Assembly (NCBI RefSeq): GCF_004004515.1
Contig: NZ_RXOL01000008.1
Coordinates: 1 to 64,000, forward strand
Direction: 5' to 3'
DNA: 64,000 nt
From: Croceicoccus ponticola
GTDB lineage: Bacteria; Pseudomonadota; Alphaproteobacteria; Sphingomonadales; Sphingomonadaceae
The notes under the pieces were generated by a model, which had not been told where the DNA came from, did not search any database, and saw nothing but the letters and a program-made list of their open reading frames with translations. Within the stretch, counting starts at the first letter, position 1. Each line of letters opens with the position of its first letter. A program made the position numbers and the translations under genes. Shown one piece after another: positions 8,181 through 16,641 of this stretch.

Positions 8181-8933
8181 TCATTGCCCGGCGTACCAGC
8201 CACCGTCGACCCAGATTTCCGCGCCGGAGACATATTTCGCCTCGTCCGACGCGAGGTACAGGCTGGCATAGGCGATATCGATGGGATCGCCGGTGTCGCC
8301 CATCGGAATCGCCGCCTTGATGGCTGCGTCCTGCTCGGGCGTGATATCAGCCAGAATGGGTGTCTTGATCTGGCCCGGGAAGATCGTGTTGACGCGAATG
8401 CCCCGCTTGGCGAATTCAAGCGCGCCGGCTTTGCCCATCACGCGAACCGCTGCTTTCGATGCATGATAGGAAATCGCTCCCGGGCTGCCAATCAGGCCGA
8501 ACAGCGAGCTGATATTCACGATGGAGGCATTGCCGCTGGCCAGAAGCGCAGCCGACGCTGTCTTCATGCCGAGAAAAACGCCGGTCTGGTTGATGGCGAT
8601 CATCTTCTGCCATCCTTCCAGCGTTTCGTCCACGATGCCGCCAGGATGGAAAATCCCGGCATTGTTTACCAGCGTGGTCAGCTTGCCATAAGCAGAGGTG
8701 TTCGCAGCGACTGCATTCGCCCAGCTTTCCGGGCTGCTCACGTCAAGTTCGACGAATTGGGCGGTGCCGCCTGCAGCTTCGATCGCGGCGACGACCTGGG
8801 CGCCCTTATCCTGCTGGATGTCGCCGATCGTAACGGACGCGCCTTCAGCTGCGTAAAGCTTTGCCTGCGCCTCGCCAAGGCCGCTGGCGCCGCCTGATAT
8901 AAAGGCTACCTTGCCCTCTAATCGACCAGCCAT
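8181..8933 (-). CDS. short-chain dehydrogenase/reductase
   Basis: A 250-residue classical SDR. The NAD(P)-binding GGASGLGEAQ motif is near residue 13, DVSS and NNAG follow, and the catalytic residues are in NISSLFG and YHASK. An acidic residue after the second strand (GDIQQ) favours NAD(H). It oxidises or reduces a hydroxyl/ketone on the substrate ring or on a beta-hydroxyacyl-CoA. The ATG at 8933 has GGAGAGA upstream; ten extra codons upstream lack support. It heads the minus-strand operon, and its leader holds an AT-rich stretch and an operator-like inverted repeat. Confidence 0.9.
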   Translation of the reverse strand: MAGRLEGKVAFISGGASGLGEAQAKLYAAEGASVTIGDIQQDKGAQVVAAIEAAGGTAQFVELDVSSPESWANAVAANTSAYGKLTTLVNNAGIFHPGGIVDETLEGWQKMIAINQTGVFLGMKTASAALLASGNASIVNISSLFGLIGSPGAISYHASKAAVRVMGKAGALEFAKRGIRVNTIFPGQIKTPILADITPEQDAAIKAAIPMGDTGDPIDIAYASLYLASDEAKYVSGAEIWVDGGWYAGQ

Positions 8934-8981
8934 GATTCTCTCTCCCAAACCTGCCGGATTCACTCTTCCAACGGTTCTACA

Positions 8982-9004
8982 TGCTTACTAGCTTAGAACA
9001 AGCA
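8982..9004. promoter_or_regulatory. operator-like inverted repeat upstream of the SDR operon
   Basis: An imperfect inverted repeat (TGCTT ... AAGCA ends) lies about 50 bases before the SDR start. Read on the minus strand it contains TGCTTGTTCTAAGCTAG, which has the same TGCTTGT-n3-AAGC-n-AG layout as the site at 9121 and a close relative at 13616. Spacing and position between divergent operons suit a TetR-family operator. The regulator identity is inferred from the tetR gene at 12842. Confidence 0.45.
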
Positions 9005-9031
9005 AGAATATGGCTGCATGGAACTTGCGGG

Positions 9032-9060
9032 ATTTTATATAATATAATAAATCGTTTAAT
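9032..9060. promoter_or_regulatory. AT-rich segment of the divergent promoter region
   Basis: About 29 bases are almost purely A/T in a region that is otherwise above 60 percent GC. It lies between the two operator-like sites and upstream of the minus-strand SDR operon. It could act as an UP element or a melting region for divergent promoters. No clear -35/-10 pair can be assigned by eye. Confidence 0.35.
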
Positions 9061-9120
9061 CCGTACAGCCATGACCAAGAGCAGCCAATTTTCGCCCGCC
9101 GTCAGGTAAATCCGGTAATT

Positions 9121-9139
9121 TGCTTGTCGAAAGCAAGCA
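9121..9139. promoter_or_regulatory. operator-like inverted repeat upstream of the plus-strand operon
   Basis: TGCTTG and CAAGCA form 6-base arms around a 7-base centre. The core GCTT-n5-AAGC matches the site at 8982-9004 in sequence and spacer length. It lies about 110 bases before the TonB-receptor fragment and 350 bases before the plus-strand SDR, so it could control that side of the divergent region. Confidence 0.45.
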
Positions 9140-9233
9140 GATTCGGCATGGTCTGGATCGGGCGTGACTCGGGTGGAGCCAAGAAATCCGCCGCCCGCGC
9201 AAGCGAGACGCTGATCGGGAGGAGAATACGCCT

Positions 9234-9473
9234 GTGCCGACGAACCGAAAACGCCAAGTAGACGGCCCTTCGTTCAACACCAATCTTGGTTTCCTCGATG
9301 CCGGATATCAGGGCTTTTTGGCTGCGAACAAAAACAATATATTCGGCGATAGCTCCGGTATGGAGCTACGGAAGGTGCGGCGCTGGAACCGCACGATCGG
9401 ATATGACGTTTGGAACTACGGCGCGGCGCTCCCCCCAAGGACGTACGGGGTTGCTGTGGCGCAGAGGTTCTGA
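9234..9473 (+). pseudogene. C-terminal fragment of a TonB-dependent outer-membrane receptor
   Basis: The 79-residue frame ends in PPRTYGVAVAQRF. That is the typical last beta-strand of a TonB-dependent receptor with a terminal phenylalanine, preceded by YDVWNYGAALP as in the final barrel strands. No barrel or plug sequence is found in any frame upstream, where the frame is closed by a stop at 9165. A GTG with a strong GGGAGGAG ribosome binding site starts the frame, and its TGA overlaps the next ATG (TGATG). This suggests that a receptor gene was once the first gene of this operon and was lost by deletion, leaving the coupled tail. Confidence 0.55.
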
Positions 9474-10195
9474 TGCCGGAGGCAGGTGCGCAGCGTTGGC
9501 TCGTGACCGGAGCTTCACGCGGAATAGGTCTTGCGATTGCGAATGCCGCGCTGCACGGCGGCGGACGCGTCGCACTCCTGTCGCGCGGCGGTGCCGATCT
9601 CACCGAGGGGCATGACGGGCGCGCGATTGCGCTGAAAGGCGATGTCACACGGCCTGCCGAAATGCAGGCGGCCGCGGACACCTTGGCGGAGCGTTGGGGC
9701 GGGATCGACGTGCTGGTCAACAACGCAGGCCTGCATCGCGGCGGGTTGGTAGACCGGATCGACCTCGATGATTTCGCGTCGGTTCTGAGCACTAACGTCT
9801 CCGGTCCGCTGAACACGGTGCGCGCGTGCCTACCGCATTTCCCGGACAGTGGCGGAGCGATCGTCAATATCGGCGCGGTCGTCGGAATGCGCGGTTTTGC
9901 CGGAGACGTCGCCTATGGGACCAGCAAGGCCGCATTGTCCGGCATGACCAAGGTTCTCGCCATCGAACTTGCGCGGCGGGCGATCTGCGTCAATCTCGTT
10001 CTCCCGGGCTTTGTCTCGACCGAAATGACGGCAGAGTTGTCGGCCAAGGCGCGAGAGCGCATCGTCGAGGATATCCCCCTGCGGCGCGAAGGCAGCCCCG
10101 AAGAGATCGCTCAGGTCGTCTGGTGGGTAGCCCAGTCGCGTTATATGACCGGGTCTATCGTAGCCACGGACGGCGGCTTGATGGCTAGATTGTGA
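9473..10195 (+). CDS. short-chain dehydrogenase/reductase
   Basis: A 240-residue SDR with GASRGIGLAIA at the cofactor site, NNAGLHRGG, NIGAVVG with a non-serine at the usual catalytic position, and YGTSKAAL with the catalytic Tyr and Lys. The C-terminal GSIVATDGGLMA is the usual family ending. The serine of the Ser-Tyr-Lys triad appears replaced in the NIGAVVG loop (alanine or glycine where serine is expected), which may alter activity. The start at 9473 shares one base with the upstream stop. It leads into the phosphotransferase gene by a GTGATG junction. Substrate unknown; presumably a hydroxy or keto intermediate of the same pathway. Confidence 0.87.
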   Translation: MPEAGAQRWLVTGASRGIGLAIANAALHGGGRVALLSRGGADLTEGHDGRAIALKGDVTRPAEMQAAADTLAERWGGIDVLVNNAGLHRGGLVDRIDLDDFASVLSTNVSGPLNTVRACLPHFPDSGGAIVNIGAVVGMRGFAGDVAYGTSKAALSGMTKVLAIELARRAICVNLVLPGFVSTEMTAELSAKARERIVEDIPLRREGSPEEIAQVVWWVAQSRYMTGSIVATDGGLMARL

Positions 10196-11214
10196 TGGAC
10201 GCGGCCCAGCGTTTTGCCCTGTGGGTTGAGCGGGAAGCGGACATCGCGGACGCGCGCATCGTTCGCCCGTTGACCGGCGGCAATGCCAATGTGACCAGCC
10301 TAGTCGCAAGCGCGCGGGGGCCGCTGGTCCTTCGTCACCCGCCAGCAGACACCATTTCCGATCTCGCAAGTGCGGGAATTGCCAGGGAATTCCGCTTCAT
10401 CACCGCGCTGCATGGCAAGGCGCCTGTCGCCGAACCGATCGCGTTTTGCCACGACCCCGCAATAATTGGCGCACCATTTTCCTTGACCGGATTTGTCGAA
10501 GGGGATGCAATCACCGATACGGTCCCTGCGGGACGCGAAAACACGGCAGCGGCGATTAGCGAACTTGGCTGCGCCCTCATCGATGCGCTTGCCAGTGTTC
10601 ACGTGATCGATCCGATACCGGAGGGACTAGGCAATGCGGAAAAGGCGCGGAGTTTCGTGCCTCGGCAGATCGAGCGCTGGCGCGGCGTGCGGGCCGAGGT
10701 GGCCGTTCGAGATTTGCCGTTGATCGAGCAGCTGGGCAGCTGGATGAACGACAACGCGCCTTCACCCGAGGCGATCCGGATCGTTCATTGCGATTATCAT
10801 CTCGACAATGTGCTTATGGCCCCAGCCCGTCCGCGGGTGAGTGCGATTCTCGACTGGGAAATGGCAACACTGGCCGATCCCCTCGTCGATCTGGGTCTGG
10901 TGACTGCAATATGGAACCGCGACGAACGCGGGCCGCTCGGATTTGCATCCGTGCAAGCCATCTCGAATCGTGCCGGCGTGGTTTCTGGAAACGAACTCGC
11001 TGCGCGCTGGTCCGCCGCCACGGGGCTGTCGTTAGAGCATATCAATTACTACCGGGCCTTTGCATTGTGGCGTCTGGCTGCAATCGTCGAAGGGGCATAC
11101 GTTCTGTACCGCCAGGGAAAGATCGACGGACGGTATGAGCGAGGGCTGGAGGAGGATGTGCCCGCCTTACTGATGGCTGCAGCCGCATTTGCCGAGGGGA
11201 GGGGGATGCCGTGA
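10195..11214 (+). CDS. APH-family phosphotransferase (ACAD10-like)
   Basis: A 339-residue kinase-fold protein of the aminoglycoside phosphotransferase family. The catalytic loop is IVHCDYHLDNVLM and the metal-binding segment ILDWEMATLADPLVDLG. These proteins are not drug-resistance enzymes when found beside acyl-CoA dehydrogenase genes; they resemble the kinase domain of ACAD10/11, which phosphorylates 4-hydroxyacyl-CoAs before dehydration. Here that fits the acyl-CoA dehydrogenase genes and CoA ligase around it. ATG 10195 overlaps the SDR stop by one base; a GTG one codon upstream is possible. Confidence 0.85.
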   Translation: MDAAQRFALWVEREADIADARIVRPLTGGNANVTSLVASARGPLVLRHPPADTISDLASAGIAREFRFITALHGKAPVAEPIAFCHDPAIIGAPFSLTGFVEGDAITDTVPAGRENTAAAISELGCALIDALASVHVIDPIPEGLGNAEKARSFVPRQIERWRGVRAEVAVRDLPLIEQLGSWMNDNAPSPEAIRIVHCDYHLDNVLMAPARPRVSAILDWEMATLADPLVDLGLVTAIWNRDERGPLGFASVQAISNRAGVVSGNELAARWSAATGLSLEHINYYRAFALWRLAAIVEGAYVLYRQGKIDGRYERGLEEDVPALLMAAAAFAEGRGMP

Positions 11215-12845
11215 TGGAAGCTACGATGATGCACGAACCGCTCGGCACCGCGGCGATTGTCGCCCATGGCGAGAGAATTCATGCGTCTAGCCGCATTGGT
11301 CTGTTCGACGGAAATTCCATCGCGTGGCGCTCTTATTCGGAAACCGCCCACCGCGCACGAAAGCTGGCCAGCGGGCTGGCGGCGGCGGGGGTCGCTAACA
11401 ACACACGCGTGGCAACGCTCAGCTGGAACGACTTCGCGCATTTTGAGACCTATCTGGCTGTGCCGGCAATGGGCGCTGTCCTGCACACCCTGAATCTTCG
11501 CCTGCATGTGAAACAATTGGATTTCATCATGCGGGATGCGGGTGACTGCGTGCTGATTGCCGATGCAGACCTGCTTGCGGCAATTGCCGCGGATTTGCCA
11601 GCGCTCAGTGATCTCGACCTTCTGATCGTGACAGGCGATATCGCCAAGGTGTCGCATCTCGATATGAATTTCGTCGGGTACGAGGATTTCATTTCTGATC
11701 AGCCACCTATGGCCGTTTTCCCTCAGCTCGAGGAAACGGCGGCCGCGGCGACCTGCTATACAAGCGGATCGACCGGCAATCCGAAGGGCGTCGTATATTC
11801 GCATCGCACCATCTTCCTTCACAGTTTGGGGTCGATGGCCGCCAACGCCTTTGGGTTGAGCGATCGGGATCGAGTGCTCCTGCTCCCGCCCATGTTTCAT
11901 GCCAACGCGTGGGGACTGCCTTTTTCCGGTTGGTTCGCAGGGGCGGACTTCGTCTTGCCCGGCCCGCATCTTGGCCCGGACATGATACGACGCATGGTGC
12001 GCGCTTCGGCGCCGACATTCACGGCAACCGTGCCGACAATCCTCAACGATCTGCTGCGGGCCGACCATGACGAACCTATCGACATGAGCAGTTTTCGCAT
12101 GGTCGTTGCCGGGGGCTCGGCCGTGTCCGAGGCGCTGATCGAAGAGGTCGAGAAGAGTTGGGGTGTGCCGCTCATCCAGGGATGGGGAATGACCGAGACA
12201 AGTCCAATTTGCGTCCTGTCGCACCCTCCCGCAGACGTCGATGCGGAAGAGGCGCGCAGACTTCGCGCCAAGAGCGGGCGACCTGTCGCGGGGGTGCGCG
12301 TAAGGATCGTGAACGACACCGGCCAGCCCGTCCCGGAAGACGGCCAATCGGTCGGGCGATTGCAAGTGCGCGGAGCCTGGATTGCGCGCGGCTACCACGG
12401 CGCCATCGCCGCCGATGCGCTTACTGATGACGGCTGGCTTGATACCGGCGATGCGGGCACGATCGACGAGCGCGGCTATGTGCAGATAACCGATAGGCTG
12501 AAGGACCTTATAAAGTCAGGCGGAGAGTGGATTCCCTCCGCCGAACTTGAAAACCACATCGCCAGCCTTCCGGGCATTGACCTTGCGGCAGTGATCGGGG
12601 TTTCGGACAGCCGATGGGAAGAGAGGCCGTTGGCCTTGGTGACCACACGCGATGGGGCGAAACCTGATTTTGGAGCACTGCGTGCGCAGTTGCGCTCGCG
12701 TGTCGCTCGGTTCTGGATACCGGAAAATTGGGCGCATCTTGAATCGCTACCTCTGACCGGGGTAGGCAAGATCGACAAGTCGGCGTTGCGAGAAATGGTG
12801 GCAACTGGAAAAACCGTGTTTGAGAGAGTAGATGGCTCGCCATGA
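11214..12845 (+). CDS. acyl-CoA synthetase (AMP-binding, FadD type)
   Basis: A 543-residue adenylate-forming ligase. The P-loop YTSGSTGNPKGVV is near residue 185, the adenine motif GWGMTETSP near 325, the TGD motif in WLDTGDAGTID near 420, and the hinge DRLKDLIKSGGEWI near 440. It activates a carboxylic acid with ATP and CoA to the acyl-CoA, so it is the likely entry step of the pathway. The ATG at 11214 overlaps the phosphotransferase stop; GTG 11211 is an alternative. The final lysine of the family is seen in GVGKIDKSALRE. Chain-length or ring preference cannot be read. Confidence 0.92.
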   Translation: MEATMMHEPLGTAAIVAHGERIHASSRIGLFDGNSIAWRSYSETAHRARKLASGLAAAGVANNTRVATLSWNDFAHFETYLAVPAMGAVLHTLNLRLHVKQLDFIMRDAGDCVLIADADLLAAIAADLPALSDLDLLIVTGDIAKVSHLDMNFVGYEDFISDQPPMAVFPQLEETAAAATCYTSGSTGNPKGVVYSHRTIFLHSLGSMAANAFGLSDRDRVLLLPPMFHANAWGLPFSGWFAGADFVLPGPHLGPDMIRRMVRASAPTFTATVPTILNDLLRADHDEPIDMSSFRMVVAGGSAVSEALIEEVEKSWGVPLIQGWGMTETSPICVLSHPPADVDAEEARRLRAKSGRPVAGVRVRIVNDTGQPVPEDGQSVGRLQVRGAWIARGYHGAIAADALTDDGWLDTGDAGTIDERGYVQITDRLKDLIKSGGEWIPSAELENHIASLPGIDLAAVIGVSDSRWEERPLALVTTRDGAKPDFGALRAQLRSRVARFWIPENWAHLESLPLTGVGKIDKSALREMVATGKTVFERVDGSP

Positions 12846-13564
12846 ACGCATCAACTCCTCTTGCCGCAAAAGCATCGTTGCGCGATTCCGTCGAAAATCA
12901 GACGCCGGATGCAACTGCGAACCCGAAATCGACCAGAGCCAAACGCCGTACGCAGGCGGAGCGGACCGCATTGTCAGATGCACGCATGTTTGAAGCGGCA
13001 AAGGACCTGATCGTGGAGCAGGGCACACATGCCACGACGCTGAAAGAGGTGGGTGAAAGGGCAGGATATTCGCGGGGCTTGGCATCCAACCGTTTCGGAT
13101 CGAAGGACGCATTGTTTGCGCAGCTTACCCTGCAATTCAACAACAAGTGGACGCAGGAGCTGGCCAAGGCTGTTGGGGATCGCACCGGCGCGCAAGCATG
13201 TTTTGCCGCGCTTCACGCCGTGAACGGCTTCCTTGCCAACAATTCGCAGTACATGAAGGCCATGTATATTCTGTGGTTCCAGTCGATCAGCTCGCATGAC
13301 GATGCGCGCAATCATCTTTCGGCCTATCAGGCGATTTATCGCCGGGATGTGACGCATTGGGTTCGCGAAGGCATCGAACGCGGCGAGATCGATCGAAATG
13401 TCGATGCGGATTGCTACGCGTTCCAGTTTTGCAGTTTCATTTTCGGAACCATCTATCAGTGGCTGGTTGCACCAGACGCTGTTGATTTGCATAAACAATT
13501 CGAAAATTTCCGTCTCACGACGGTTCGCGAATTCGGCATTAAACCCGACATTATCCAAAGCTGA
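12842..13564 (+). CDS. TetR-family transcriptional regulator
   Basis: A 240-residue TetR-type regulator. About 35 basic, low-complexity N-terminal residues precede the helix-turn-helix (TTLKEVGERAGYSRGLASNR near residues 61-80), and a helical ligand domain follows. It overlaps the acyl-CoA synthetase stop as ATGA, so it is made with the plus-strand pathway genes and probably represses them until a pathway CoA ester binds. Operator-like repeats occur upstream of the SDR operon (8982, 9121) and just behind this gene (13616-13650). Ligand unknown. Confidence 0.88.
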   Translation: MNASTPLAAKASLRDSVENQTPDATANPKSTRAKRRTQAERTALSDARMFEAAKDLIVEQGTHATTLKEVGERAGYSRGLASNRFGSKDALFAQLTLQFNNKWTQELAKAVGDRTGAQACFAALHAVNGFLANNSQYMKAMYILWFQSISSHDDARNHLSAYQAIYRRDVTHWVREGIERGEIDRNVDADCYAFQFCSFIFGTIYQWLVAPDAVDLHKQFENFRLTTVREFGIKPDIIQS

Positions 13565-13615
13565 TCTGCGCAACCTGCAGGATGCCACGAATGACGGCAA
13601 GGTCCGGCCCTTTGG

Positions 13616-13650
13616 TGCTTGATAAGCTAGTTGTTAGACGCTAACAACTA
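13616..13650. promoter_or_regulatory. two overlapping inverted repeats between tetR and the racemase gene
   Basis: A TGCTTGATAAGCTAG element (13616-13630) resembles the sites at 8982 and 9121 with a spacer two bases shorter. It runs into a perfect inverted repeat with 10-base arms TAGTTGTTAG (13628-13637) and CTAACAACTA (13641-13650) separated by 3 bases. There is no U-tract, so an operator is more likely than a terminator. It lies about 140 bases before the racemase start and would let TetR control the racemase and monooxygenase genes. Confidence 0.55.
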
Positions 13651-13790
13651 AGTCCAAAGCCGACAAACGGCGGGAGAGGGGTCGAAAATGAAGGTCGATC
13701 GATGATGTCCGTCCAGTTGATCTTTCGGAATTTTTCCACGGGCACTTTCAACGAAACCGGCCATGCATCGATGCCGCGTTGGCAGTTGCG

Positions 13791-14924
13791 ATGAGTAGCA
13801 CGGCACCGACCCCTCCGCCTCTGTTTCGCCCGCCGCTTGACGGCGTGCGGGTGATCGAGCTCGCCGGAATCGGACCTGCGCCATTTTGCGGCATGATGCT
13901 TGCGGATCACGGTGCCGAAGTAATTCGCATCGATCGGCCTGGGGGCAGCGATCCGCTGGCCCAGGATCAGTCGCGGGACGTGCTTCTGAGATCACGGCGA
14001 TCGATATGCCTCGATCTCAAGGAGCCGGATTCGATCGACATCGTGCTACGGCTTGTAGAAACAGCCGATGGGTTTCTTGAAGGTTTTCGCCCGGGAGTGG
14101 CGGAGCGGCTAGGGCTTGGCCCCGATGTCTTGATGCAGCGAAATCCGGCTCTGGTTTATGCCCGCATGACCGGGTGGGGTCAAACGGGTCCTTTATCGGA
14201 TCGGGCCGGTCATGATCTGAACTATATCTCGCTCAACGGTTGCCTACACGCAATCGGTCCCGAAGGGCAGCCGCCAGTCCCGCCGTTGAATCTGATCGGC
14301 GATTATGGCGGCGGCGGCATGATGCTGGCATTCGGCTTTGTGACCGCGCTTCTGGCTGCGCGCAGCAGTGGTGCGGGCCGGGTTGTCGACTGCAGCATGT
14401 CTGACGGGGCGGGCGTGATGATGGCAGCGATGTGGTCGCTCAAGCACAACGGAATGTGGGACGAGCCGCGGGGGCACAACCTGCTCGATGGCGGGGCGCC
14501 ATTTTACGCCTGTTATGCCTGTACAGACGGCAAATACATCGCGATCGGTGCGGTCGAGGAGAAGTTCTACGCACGATTGATCGAAGCGCTGAACCTTGCG
14601 GACGATCCGCTGTTCGCGGCGCAACACGACCGTACGAAATGGAGCAGGATGAAGACGCGGTTAGCGGCAACCTTTGCAACGCGCCCGCGTGGGCAATGGA
14701 CCGCGCTGTTGCTGCCAAAAGACTGCTGCTACACTGAAGTGCTGACCATGGAAGAGGCGCCGCTGCACGAACATAATCGTGCGCGCGGCAGCTATGTAAC
14801 GTCCGATGGCCTGACCCAACCGCGGCCCGCCCCGCGATTTGTCGACACCGAGATGATTGCGCCAAAGATGTGGAAAGCGGATTCCGACCGAGGCTCCATC
14901 TTGCGAGAACTCGGCATCGAATAA
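13791..14924 (+). CDS. alpha-methylacyl-CoA racemase (class III CoA-transferase family)
   Basis: A 377-residue member of the CaiB/BaiF family. The catalytic positions of alpha-methylacyl-CoA racemase are present: His in GHDLNYISLNG near residue 143, Asp in NLIGDYGGGGM near 172, and Glu in IGAVEEKFY near 255. It inverts the 2-methyl stereocentre of branched acyl-CoAs, a step needed before beta-oxidation of sterol or isoprenoid side chains. This is the strongest clue that the substrate has an alpha-methyl branched side chain. ATG 13791 is chosen over TTG 13779. A palindromic operator candidate precedes it. Confidence 0.88.
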   Translation: MSSTAPTPPPLFRPPLDGVRVIELAGIGPAPFCGMMLADHGAEVIRIDRPGGSDPLAQDQSRDVLLRSRRSICLDLKEPDSIDIVLRLVETADGFLEGFRPGVAERLGLGPDVLMQRNPALVYARMTGWGQTGPLSDRAGHDLNYISLNGCLHAIGPEGQPPVPPLNLIGDYGGGGMMLAFGFVTALLAARSSGAGRVVDCSMSDGAGVMMAAMWSLKHNGMWDEPRGHNLLDGGAPFYACYACTDGKYIAIGAVEEKFYARLIEALNLADDPLFAAQHDRTKWSRMKTRLAATFATRPRGQWTALLLPKDCCYTEVLTMEEAPLHEHNRARGSYVTSDGLTQPRPAPRFVDTEMIAPKMWKADSDRGSILRELGIE

Positions 14925-14964
14925 GACCGGCGATCGAATGCCGGAAGAGATCAGGAGAGCGGTG

Positions 14965-16629
14965 ATGACTGGAACAGTAGCCAGCACAAAGGACGTTTCG
15001 TCAGGTAATCGGCGAGGCGACGGTAGATTCGATTACGACATTATCGGAATCGGTGCCGGTTTCGCCGGGCTGAGTATGATCCATTATTTTCGAGAGCTGG
15101 GCCTTTCAGTCCGGGTCTTCGATCGCGCCAGCGACGTAGGTGGCACTTGGGCCTGGAACCATTACCCGGGCGCGGCAACCGATAGCGAAAGCTATTACTA
15201 TTGCCTGACCTTTTCAAAGGAACTGCTGCAAGAATGGTCGTGGACCAAGCGGTATCCCGGGCGCGAGGAGACGCAAGCTTATATGCGGTTCGTCGCCGAC
15301 AAATGCGACATGTGGCCGCACATCCAGCTCAATACTGAAATTACCGAAGCGAGGTTTGACGCGGAGCTGGGCGGATGGCGCGTGACGACGGCCGAGGGTG
15401 AGAGCTTCACCTGCAAATATTTCGTCAGCGGCATGGGCATGATTTCAGAGCCGATGATCCCGAAGCTGAAGGGTATGGACCGGTTCGAAGGGCCGCTGTT
15501 TCATTCGTCCCGCTGGCCGAGTGAGGGGCTTGATTATAGCGGCAAGCGCATCGGCGTGATCGGCGCTGGTGCAACTGCGGTGCAGATGGTGCCCGTGCTG
15601 GCCGAAACCGCGGCCAAAGTCACGGTGTTTCAGCGCACGCCCAATTACATCCTCCCGGCGATGCAAAGGGAGATGACCCCGGAGTGGGAACGGGACATCA
15701 AGCAAAATTACGACGAGATCGTTGCCAAGTGCCGCAATCATGTGTTCGGCATGGCCTTTGAAAGCCCTCCCGGCCGCAATGCGGTCGACACCGATCCGGA
15801 AGAACGCGAGCGCATTTTCGAAGAGCACTGGAATGGCAGCTTCCGATGGGTGTTCGAGACGTTCGACGACTTGCTCGCCAATCCTGAAGCCAATCGCATG
15901 GCGGCAGACTTTATCGGCGCCAAGATGCGCGAGCGCGTAAACGATCCCGCAATTGCTGATCTGCTTGTGCCGACGTTCGACGATTATCCGTTGTTTGCAA
16001 AGCGCCCGCCGCTCGATCACGGCTATCTGGAGGCGTTCAACCGCGACAATGTCCAACTCGTCGACATCAAGGATGCCGAACCGATCGTCGAAATCGATGA
16101 GACGGGTGTCTTGACGACACGGGAGCACTACGATTGCGATATCATCGTGCTCTCAACCGGCTTCAAAGCATACACCGGTGCGCTGGAGGCTTTTCCGATC
16201 ATCGGCGAGGAGGGCCAGACCCTGGCTCAGAAATGGCAGCCCGCCTCGGAAAGCATAATGGGCGTGTTCGTGGCCGGATTTCCCAACATGTTCGTCATCA
16301 CCGGGCCGCAGGCGCCCTTCGCGAACTTGCCGACTTCGATCGAGCAGAACGTGAAATACATCACGCAGTGCATTGCCAAGATGGAACGCGAGGGGCTGAA
16401 ACTGTTCCATCCCCGCCGTGAAGCGGAGATCGAGTGGACGCGCCAAACGGCCGAGATCCATGCGCAGACATTGATGGCGCAGGGGGACAAGGTCAATTCA
16501 TGGATGATGGGCGCGAACCGTGACGACAAGGCTGCGCGCGTTCTCATCTATTTTGGCGGTGCCAACCTCTATTACGATTCCATGGACCAATCTGCCAGCG
16601 CCGGCTTCCCTGAGATCGACTTCGAATGA
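14965..16629 (+). CDS. Baeyer-Villiger monooxygenase (FAD/NADPH)
   Basis: A 554-residue flavoprotein monooxygenase. It shows an N-terminal GIGAGFAGLS Rossmann motif, the Baeyer-Villiger fingerprint in FEGPLFHSSRWP (F-x-G-x3-H-x3-W-P), and a second Rossmann motif GVIGAGATAVQ for NADPH. Such enzymes convert ketones to esters or lactones with oxygen; cyclohexanone and steroid monooxygenases are relatives. ATG 14965 has CAGGAGAG 8 bases upstream; an ATG at 14938 is less supported. It follows the racemase by 40 bases and ends the island; beyond it lies decayed mobile DNA. Confidence 0.92.
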   Translation: MTGTVASTKDVSSGNRRGDGRFDYDIIGIGAGFAGLSMIHYFRELGLSVRVFDRASDVGGTWAWNHYPGAATDSESYYYCLTFSKELLQEWSWTKRYPGREETQAYMRFVADKCDMWPHIQLNTEITEARFDAELGGWRVTTAEGESFTCKYFVSGMGMISEPMIPKLKGMDRFEGPLFHSSRWPSEGLDYSGKRIGVIGAGATAVQMVPVLAETAAKVTVFQRTPNYILPAMQREMTPEWERDIKQNYDEIVAKCRNHVFGMAFESPPGRNAVDTDPEERERIFEEHWNGSFRWVFETFDDLLANPEANRMAADFIGAKMRERVNDPAIADLLVPTFDDYPLFAKRPPLDHGYLEAFNRDNVQLVDIKDAEPIVEIDETGVLTTREHYDCDIIVLSTGFKAYTGALEAFPIIGEEGQTLAQKWQPASESIMGVFVAGFPNMFVITGPQAPFANLPTSIEQNVKYITQCIAKMEREGLKLFHPRREAEIEWTRQTAEIHAQTLMAQGDKVNSWMMGANRDDKAARVLIYFGGANLYYDSMDQSASAGFPEIDFE

Positions 16630-16641
16630 AGGCGGGTGCCA

